NCBI GenBank assembly: GCA_964384675.1
Contig: CAYLNK010000349.1
Coordinates: forward strand, 1-6,945
Source of the DNA: CAYLNK01 sp964384675
Lineage (GTDB): Bacteria > Acidobacteriota > Thermoanaerobaculia > UBA5066
Reading direction: 5' to 3'
Length of the DNA stretch: 6,945 bases
The notes under the pieces are model-generated. The model worked only from the letters and a program-made list of their open reading frames with translations, was not told the origin of the DNA and searched no databases. Numbering within the stretch: position 1 is the first letter of the stretch; each line of letters opens with the position of its first letter. Shown here one piece after another: positions 1-4,314 of the stretch. Position numbers and translations under genes: made by a program.

Positions 1-351
1 GACGCCCGCGTGGCGGCTCGCCACGACGAAGGCGTCGCGGGGGTCGGCGCGCTTCGGGACCGCGGCCAGGACGAGCCCCGGCTCGGGCGTCGTCGGCAGG
101 TCCTTCAGCGAGTGCACCGCGAAGTCGCACTCCCCGCGGCGCAGCGCGTCGTCGAGGGCGCGGGTGAAGACGCCGGTCTCGTCCGAGCCCTGCGGGGCGC
201 GGCCCTCGGTCGAGAGTCGGTCGCCCTCGGTACGCACGATGACGACCTCGACGGGGATCCCCGTCGCCGCGGTCAGCGCGGCCGCGTAGGCGCCCGACTG
301 GGCGCGGGCGAGCGCGCTCCCGCGCGTTCCCATCCGGAGGGCCTCGTTCAT
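1..351 (-). CDS. hemC: Hydroxymethylbilane synthase (porphobilinogen deaminase), N-terminal 117 residues, cut by window edge
   Basis: This enzyme joins four porphobilinogen molecules into hydroxymethylbilane, in the cytoplasm, using a covalently bound dipyrromethane cofactor. The visible part holds domain 1. It shows the N-terminal signature GTRGSALARAQ (residues 8-18, with R10 matching the E. coli cofactor-binding Arg11) and AVHSLKDLP (78-86), which contains Lys83 and the catalytic Asp84. ADPRDAF (102-108) is also typical. The cofactor-attachment cysteine lies beyond the edge. The chosen start is ATG at 351, 5 nt after the hemA stop, with GGGGAG upstream at rather long spacing. An in-frame GTG at 360 that overlaps the hemA stop as GTGA is a real alternative and would add three residues. 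The Lys usually found before the G-[LV]-F turn (E. coli Lys59) is Thr59 here. The family assignment is secure. Confidence 0.95.
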   Translation of the reverse strand, partial: MNEALRMGTRGSALARAQSGAYAAALTAATGIPVEVVIVRTEGDRLSTEGRAPQGSDETGVFTRALDDALRRGECDFAVHSLKDLPTTPEPGLVLAAVPKRADPRDAFVVASRHAGV

Positions 352-356
352 TCCGC

Positions 357-1628
357 TCACTTCTCCCCGTCCAGCTTGAAGAGGGCCCGGACCGCCGCGG
401 CCCGCTCGAGCCGCTCCGACGGATCCCCTTCCTTGAGCCCCACCGTGGGGGCGTGGAGGATCTTGGCCACGATTCCTTCGGTGATCCGGTTCACCAGCTC
501 TCGCTCCGATTCCGGCAGCTTGGCGAGCTTCCCGGCGTGCCGCTCCAGCTCCGTCCGGCGCAGCTCGTCGAACCGCCCGCGCAGGGCCTTCAGCACGTCG
601 ACGTGCGAGAGACCGGCATACCAGTCCAGGAAGCGGCGCACCGCGTCCTCGACGACCAGCTCGGCCTTGGGGATCTCCGCGATCCGCTCGGCCGCGTTCT
701 GCCGCGCCAGCTCGCCGACCGCGTCCATGTCGTACAGGTAGACGTCGGCCAGGTCGCCGGCGGCCACCTCCACGTCTCGCGGGACGGCGAGGTCCAGGAT
801 CAGGAGCGGGCCGCGGCGGCGTGACTTTCCGAGCACCTTCTTCAGCTCGTCCGCCTTCACGACCGGCTCGGGCGCTCCCGTCGCCGACAGCACGATGTCG
901 ACGTCGGCGAAGGCCGCCACGCGCGCGTCCCACGGCACCGATCGCCCCCCGGAGCGCTCGGCCAGGGCCGCCGCCTTCTCGGGCGAGCGGTTCGTGAAGA
1001 CGAGGTCTGTGACGCCCTCGTCCACCAGCAGGCGCGCCGTCAGCTCCACGGTCTCCCCGGCCCCCAGGAGCAGCACGCGCCTGCCGGCCAGGGTCTCGAA
1101 GACCCGGTTCGCGAGCGACAGCGCGATCCCGGCGACGGACGTCGGCCGCTGGCCGAGGCCGGTCTCGGTCCTGACGCGCCGTCCGCACTCCACGGCCGAC
1201 ATGAAGAGGCGGTTCGTGACGGCGCGCGTCGTCCGCGCCTCCGATGCGAACTTGTACGCCTCGCGGATCTGTCCCAGGATCTGAGCCTCGCCGAGCGCCA
1301 TCGAGTCCAGGCCCGCCGCCACGTGGAAGAGGTGCCGCACCATGGCGTCGCCCGAGGCAGACCGCGCCGTCCGCTGGAGGACCTCGCGGTCCACCGCGTG
1401 GAAGCGCGACAGGAATCCGGAGAGCGCCGCGAAGCCGTCGGGATGCTCCGTCAGCCCGTAGATCTCCGCCCGGTTGCACGTCGAGACGATCGCCCCCTCG
1501 GAGAGGATCCGCTCGCGGAAGAGCCCGTCCAGCGCCTCGAGCGCCCTCTCCTTGGAGAACGCCAGCCGCTCGCGCAGGTCGAGCGGAGCGTCGTGGTGGC
1601 TCCAGCCGACGAAGATGAGATCGGTCAC
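357..1628 (-). CDS. hemA: Glutamyl-tRNA reductase
   Basis: This is the first committed enzyme of C5 haem synthesis: NADPH-dependent reduction of glutamyl-tRNA(Glu) to glutamate-1-semialdehyde in the cytoplasm. It has 423 residues, close to the 418 of E. coli HemA. The N-terminal catalytic domain has SHHDAPLDLRERL (10-22), the nucleophile Cys51 in STCNRAEIY (49-57) and the conserved His99 in HLFHVAAGLDSMALGE (99-114). The NADPH domain begins near residue 180 with the GAGE glycine loop (189-192) and TNRS. A helical dimerisation domain follows from about residue 320, and no key residue is missing. The start is GTG at 1628, which overlaps the TGA of the upstream membrane-protein gene in a GTGA. 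No Shine-Dalgarno sequence is visible in front of it (the preceding bases are CTTCCT), so translation is probably coupled to the upstream gene. hemC follows directly. Confidence 0.97.
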   Translation of the reverse strand: MTDLIFVGWSHHDAPLDLRERLAFSKERALEALDGLFRERILSEGAIVSTCNRAEIYGLTEHPDGFAALSGFLSRFHAVDREVLQRTARSASGDAMVRHLFHVAAGLDSMALGEAQILGQIREAYKFASEARTTRAVTNRLFMSAVECGRRVRTETGLGQRPTSVAGIALSLANRVFETLAGRRVLLLGAGETVELTARLLVDEGVTDLVFTNRSPEKAAALAERSGGRSVPWDARVAAFADVDIVLSATGAPEPVVKADELKKVLGKSRRRGPLLILDLAVPRDVEVAAGDLADVYLYDMDAVGELARQNAAERIAEIPKAELVVEDAVRRFLDWYAGLSHVDVLKALRGRFDELRRTELERHAGKLAKLPESERELVNRITEGIVAKILHAPTVGLKEGDPSERLERAAAVRALFKLDGEK

Positions 1629-2476
1629 AGGAAGACGTGGAGGCGGCTGGCGAGGAGGTTCCCCGCGGTGTAGGAGAAGACGACCAGGAGGAACCCGATC
1701 ACCGACAGCCGCGCCGTCATCGCCGGCGCGGCGCCCCGGTGCGCCCTCACCAGGATGACGCCGTAGAAGGCGAGGATCACCACCGTCAGGGCGACCTTCG
1801 GGTCCAGGAGCCAGAGCGGGTGCTCGGTGCGCCAGACGTGCCGGCCCCAGTAGAGCCCGCACAGGAGGCCGGCGACCAGGGCCACGAAGCCGACGCCGAG
1901 CGACGTCCGGTTCGCCCGCTCGAGCGTGGAGAGCGGCGGGAGGCTCCAGGCGGGACGGCTCAGTACCTGCCGGGCGCGCGCCTTCAGCGAGCGGCTGGCC
2001 GCCAGGTACAGGACCGACAGCGCGCACGCCACACCCCAGGCCGCGTACGCCAGCATGTTGAGGGTGACGTGGAACGCGAAGATCGCGCCCCGCAGCTCCT
2101 CCTTCGGCGGGCCGCCCCGCATCGGCACCGCGAGCGCCAGGAGCAGCAGCACCGTGGCGGCCGGGATCAGGAACGGACCGAGCGAGCGGTCCCGGTGGCG
2201 CAGCTCCAGGACCAGGTTGAGGACCGCCAGGAAGAAGCCGAAGAGCGCCATCGAGCCGAGGAGGTCCCGGTACGGCACGCTGTGGAGCTCGCGCGAGCGG
2301 ACGTAGAGCTCGGTCAGGTTCAGCGCCGCGCCGGCCCCCGCGAGGGCGCTGGCCAGGATCCCGGTGGCGCGCCGCGGCTTCCGGAGGTGCACCAGGTAGA
2401 GCGCCGTCGCCGCGACGTACGCCACCATCGCGAGCACGCCCGGGATCGGGTGGTGGAAGGGAGAAAGCGTCTCCAT
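1625..2476 (-). CDS. ccsA: CcsA/HemX-like integral membrane protein (cytochrome c assembly family)
   Basis: This 283-residue protein has about eight hydrophobic segments (near 13-31, 37-54, 72-92, 101-118, 132-160, 193-210, 226-243 and 256-274). That matches the size and topology of Bacillus HemX and CcsA-like proteins. His136 (AFHVTLNMLAYAAWG) and His280 (AGNLLASRLHVF) sit where the family has its paired haem-ligand histidines. Between them is a tryptophan motif ending in DPK (W210, W215, W222, D225-K227). This looks like a loosened form of the WWD haem-binding loop of true cytochrome c synthetases. Its overlap with hemA suggests a HemX-like role tied to haem synthesis or delivery, such as controlling HemA level, but a part in cytochrome c maturation is equally possible. 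The ATG at 2476 has a weak AGGG just upstream. The family is clear; the exact role is inferred. Confidence 0.85.
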   Translation of the reverse strand: METLSPFHHPIPGVLAMVAYVAATALYLVHLRKPRRATGILASALAGAGAALNLTELYVRSRELHSVPYRDLLGSMALFGFFLAVLNLVLELRHRDRSLGPFLIPAATVLLLLALAVPMRGGPPKEELRGAIFAFHVTLNMLAYAAWGVACALSVLYLAASRSLKARARQVLSRPAWSLPPLSTLERANRTSLGVGFVALVAGLLCGLYWGRHVWRTEHPLWLLDPKVALTVVILAFYGVILVRAHRGAAPAMTARLSVIGFLLVVFSYTAGNLLASRLHVFL

Positions 2477-2513
2477 CGCCCTGGATCATCGCCGAAGGGC
2501 CGCCCCCGGAGAA

Positions 2514-2529
2514 TGGTGCACGCGCACCA
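2514..2529. repeat. Inverted repeat in the purK-ccsA gap
   Basis: TGGTGC and GCACCA are perfect 6-bp arms around a 4-nt loop, in the only real gap (57 nt) inside the minus-strand block. On the transcribed minus strand it is followed by ATTCTCC, which is not a proper T-tract, so it is not a convincing intrinsic terminator. It could be a weak terminator, an RNA processing or stability element, or an operator for the ccsA-hemA-hemC part. No clear promoter is seen in the gap. Confidence 0.4.
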
Positions 2530-2533
2530 ACGC

Positions 2534-3709
2534 TCAGCGGGCCGCGACGCTCCTTTGGAGCCGCTCCCGGAAGGCGCGGGCCCGCGCCACCGCCGTCTCC
2601 GCGTCCGGCGCGGCCGTGACCAGGTGGCCCATCTTCCGGCCGGACCGGGCCTCCCGCTTGCCGTACAGCACCACGTCCAGGACGTCGGGGAAATCGCGCC
2701 AGGCCGTCAGGTCCAGGTCCTCGCGCCCCTGGGCGAGCCAGACGTCTCCCAGCAGGTTCGCCATGCAGAACGCGCCCGGCAGCAGGTCCGTCGGCGCGAG
2801 GGGGACGCCCAGAAGCACCCGCGCCAGGGCGTCGAACTGGCTCATCCGGCACGCCTGCCGCGTGACGTGGCCAGAATTGTGGGGACGCGGAGCCAGCTCG
2901 TTGACGAAGAGCCTCGGCCCGCCGCTCCGCTCGCTCGTCCCGAGGAACAGCTCGGTGGTGAGGAGGCCGACGACGCCCAGCGCGGTGGCCGCGCGTCCGG
3001 CGATCTCGCGCGCCTCCCGGGCGATCTCCTCCGGGACGCGCGCCGGGACGACAGTGGTGTCGAGGATGTGGTCCGCGTGCTCGTTCTCGAAGAGCGGAAA
3101 GACGGCCTCGACGCCGGCCTCGTCGCGAGCCACCACGCAGCTCACCTCGCGCTCGATCCCGATCCGCTCCTCGAGGACCCACCCGGATCGCTCCAGGACC
3201 TCCGCTTCCGGACCGCCCGCCAGCCGGGCGAGGTCGTCGAGCGTCGCGACCTTCCACTGCCCCTTCCCGTCGTAGCCGCCGCGGGCGGTCTTCAGGATCG
3301 CCGGGAGACCCAGGTCCCGACCGGCGACCACGAGGTCATCGACGAGGCGGCTGGCCCGGAACTCCGCGTGCGGCAGCCCGCTCACGCGGAAGAGCTCCTT
3401 CTCGCGGATCCGATCCTGCGCGGTCTCGAGAACCGCCAGCGACGGCCGGAGGCGGCCCTTCAGGGCGAGCTGCCCCAGCCCCGCCGTCTCGACGTTCTCG
3501 AACTCGTACGTGACGACGTCGCACGCCGAGAAGAACGCGTCGAGCCGCGCGACGTCCGTCCACGGGCCGGTGATCGCGGCGGACGCGCGGCGCAGGGCGG
3601 GGGCGTCCGGGTCGGGGTCGTAGACGAGGACGTCGGCGCCGAGCCGCTGGAGCGACTCCGCCAGCATCGCGCCGAGCTGGCCGCCGCCGAGGATCCCGGC
3701 TCGTCTCAG
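2534..3709 (-). CDS. purK: N5-carboxyaminoimidazole ribonucleotide synthase (ATP-grasp)
   Basis: PurK uses ATP and bicarbonate to convert AIR to N5-CAIR, the substrate of PurE. Counted from the CTG, the protein has 391 residues, slightly longer than E. coli PurK (355). Motifs in order are: the N-terminal loop GILGGGQLGAM (5-15), TYEFENV (67-73), the ATP-grasp segment AILKTARGGYDGKGQ (137-151), FPLFENEHADHILDT (204-218), the metal/substrate motif NELAPRPHNSGHVT (270-283) and YGKREARSGRKMGH near the C-terminus. The family is certain but the start is unusual. Homology must begin at about MRRAGILGGG, yet no ATG, GTG or TTG lies in frame near there, and the first ATG (codon 15) would destroy the nucleotide loop. 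CTG at 3709 overlaps the purE stop as CTGA and has GAGG 7 nt upstream (3717-3720). Production by -1 frameshifting from purE is the alternative. Confidence 0.95.
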   Translation of the reverse strand: MRRAGILGGGQLGAMLAESLQRLGADVLVYDPDPDAPALRRASAAITGPWTDVARLDAFFSACDVVTYEFENVETAGLGQLALKGRLRPSLAVLETAQDRIREKELFRVSGLPHAEFRASRLVDDLVVAGRDLGLPAILKTARGGYDGKGQWKVATLDDLARLAGGPEAEVLERSGWVLEERIGIEREVSCVVARDEAGVEAVFPLFENEHADHILDTTVVPARVPEEIAREAREIAGRAATALGVVGLLTTELFLGTSERSGGPRLFVNELAPRPHNSGHVTRQACRMSQFDALARVLLGVPLAPTDLLPGAFCMANLLGDVWLAQGREDLDLTAWRDFPDVLDVVLYGKREARSGRKMGHLVTAAPDAETAVARARAFRERLQRSVAAR

Positions 3710-4242
3710 GACTTTCCCTCGGTCCGGGCTTCCGACGACCGCCGCTGGACCTCGTCGTTGCCGGCGAGGGCTGCCGCGGCCAGCTCCTCGCGGTGCCGGC
3801 GCAGCCGGTCGGCCAGCGCCGGCCGGGAAAGCGCCAGGATCTGCACCGCGAAGAGACCCGCGTTCGTGGCGCCCGCCGACCCGATGGCGAACGTCGCGGT
3901 CGGGACGCCGGCCGGCATCTGCACGATCGAGAGGAGGCTGTCGAGCCCGTGGAGCGCCTTCGACTGCACCGGGACGCCCAGCACCGGGAGCGTGGTGAGC
4001 GAGGCGATCATGCCGGGCAGGTGCGCGGCCCCGCCCGCGCCGGCGACGATCACCGCGAGGCCGCGCGAGGCGGCCGTGCGGGCGTAGTCGAACATCCGCT
4101 CCGGCGTCCGGTGGGCGCTCACCACCGCGATCTCGTACGGCACCTCGAACCGGAGGAGGACGTCCTCGGCGTGGCGGAGCGTCTCGTGGTCCGAGGCGCT
4201 TCCCATGACGATCCCGACGAGCGGCGAGGCGGGCGGCTCCAT
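3706..4242 (-). CDS. purE: N5-carboxyaminoimidazole ribonucleotide mutase (class I PurE)
   Basis: PurE moves the carboxyl group of N5-CAIR to carbon 4 to give CAIR, and a neighbouring purK shows this is the two-enzyme bacterial route. The protein has 178 residues (E. coli PurE has 169). It shows the phosphate-binding loop GIVMGSASD (10-18), the catalytic SAHRTPERM with His44 (42-50), and the glycine-rich GAGGAAHLPGM (68-78). Residues from about 160 on are a charged tail that the core fold does not need. It overlaps the start of purK. ATG at 4242 is the only possible start: an in-frame TAA lies 12 nt upstream, and no other start codon precedes the GIVMG strand. The nearest Shine-Dalgarno-like GAGG is about 15 nt away, inside a palindrome, so initiation may be weak or close to leaderless. 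A slippery heptamer lies just before its stop. Confidence 0.97.
   Translation of the reverse strand: MEPPASPLVGIVMGSASDHETLRHAEDVLLRFEVPYEIAVVSAHRTPERMFDYARTAASRGLAVIVAGAGGAAHLPGMIASLTTLPVLGVPVQSKALHGLDSLLSIVQMPAGVPTATFAIGSAGATNAGLFAVQILALSRPALADRLRRHREELAAAALAGNDEVQRRSSEARTEGKS
3707..3720 (-). promoter_or_regulatory. Ribosome binding site and CTG start of purK
   Basis: GAGG at 3717-3720 is followed after 7 nt by CTG at 3707-3709, and that CTG shares two bases with the purE TGA. The spacing suits initiation or re-initiation. It is the only initiation-like signal where PurK homology begins, so it decides the annotated start. Confidence 0.55.
3712..3718 (-). other. Candidate -1 frameshift site GGGAAAG at the end of purE
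   Basis: In the purE frame this reads G-GGA-AAG, the X-XXY-YYZ form of a -1 slippery heptamer, two codons before the TGA. The same heptamer is used in the phage lambda tail genes G/T. A -1 slip would give GTC-CTG-AGA, which is exactly the purK frame, and would yield a PurE-PurK fusion of about 569 residues. A 6-bp hairpin with one G-U pair and a 3-nt loop (3686-3700) lies 11 nt downstream, somewhat beyond the usual spacing. Phase and sequence are seen directly; function is inferred. The same bases also supply the Shine-Dalgarno sequence for a CTG start. Confidence 0.4.
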
Positions 4243-4249
4243 GAGCGGT

Positions 4250-4262
4250 CGAGGTTACCTCG
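4250..4262. promoter_or_regulatory. 13-bp palindrome upstream of purE
   Basis: CGAGGT and ACCTCG flank one central base, 7 bp from the purE ATG. The site includes the only Shine-Dalgarno-like GAGG ahead of purE and the in-frame TAA that limits its start. It could be an operator or an RNA element that masks the 5' end, but this is inference from position and symmetry only. Confidence 0.35.
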
Positions 4263-4295
4263 GGAGCCGGCGGGCGGCACCAGGATCCGGTATCT

Positions 4296-4307
4296 ACCTT
4301 GCAAGGT
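4296..4307. promoter_or_regulatory. Perfect 12-bp palindrome, candidate operator
   Basis: ACCTTGCAAGGT is its own reverse complement and lies 7 bp before the ATG of the plus-strand gene. Its right half contains the AAGGT of that gene's ribosome binding site. The self-complementary centre would leave only a 4-bp RNA stem, so a dimeric DNA-binding repressor is a more natural reader than an RNA hairpin. No regulator gene is in the window, and the identity of any binding protein is unknown. Confidence 0.45.
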
Positions 4308-4308
4308 G
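4303..4308 (+). promoter_or_regulatory. Ribosome binding site of the exported-protein gene
   Basis: AAGGTG lies 6 nt before ATG 4315. It supports this start over longer in-frame readings upstream, and the predicted signal peptide begins exactly at this ATG. Confidence 0.65.
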
Positions 4309-4314
4309 TGTGAC

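Larger units (their letters stand above)
4243..4314. promoter_or_regulatory. Divergent intergenic region between purE and the exported-protein gene
   Basis: These 72 bp separate the purE ATG (minus) from the ATG of the plus-strand gene, so promoters for both directions should lie in or near them. Two perfect palindromes are present, at 4250-4262 and 4296-4307. TATCTA at 4291-4296 (TAGATA on the other strand) is the only AT-richer patch that could act as a -10 element, but no good -35 partner is visible for either direction. Exact promoters are not assigned. Confidence 0.6.

Noticed and set aside
10..1758. Several plus-strand open frames opposite hemC and hemA
   Set aside because: They are antisense to conserved enzymes, have no recognisable motif and are explained by high GC content, which makes stop codons scarce.
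1629..3257. Long minus-strand extension in the hemA frame that would make HemA more than 900 residues
   Set aside because: HemA homology starts exactly at the GTG at 1628. Upstream in this frame the sequence is an out-of-frame reading of ccsA and purK with Arg/Gly/Pro-rich noise.
1637..4087. An 816-codon plus-strand open frame antisense to ccsA, purK and purE
   Set aside because: It lies opposite three genes with clear family motifs. Its predicted protein is low-complexity Arg/Gly/Ala/Glu/Pro text, as expected from reading GC-rich codons backwards, and it has no recognisable domain.
3793..4314. N-terminal extension of the exported protein back to an ATG at 3793
   Set aside because: It would run antisense through purE, and it would bury the signal peptide that begins at ATG 4315, where a ribosome site is present.
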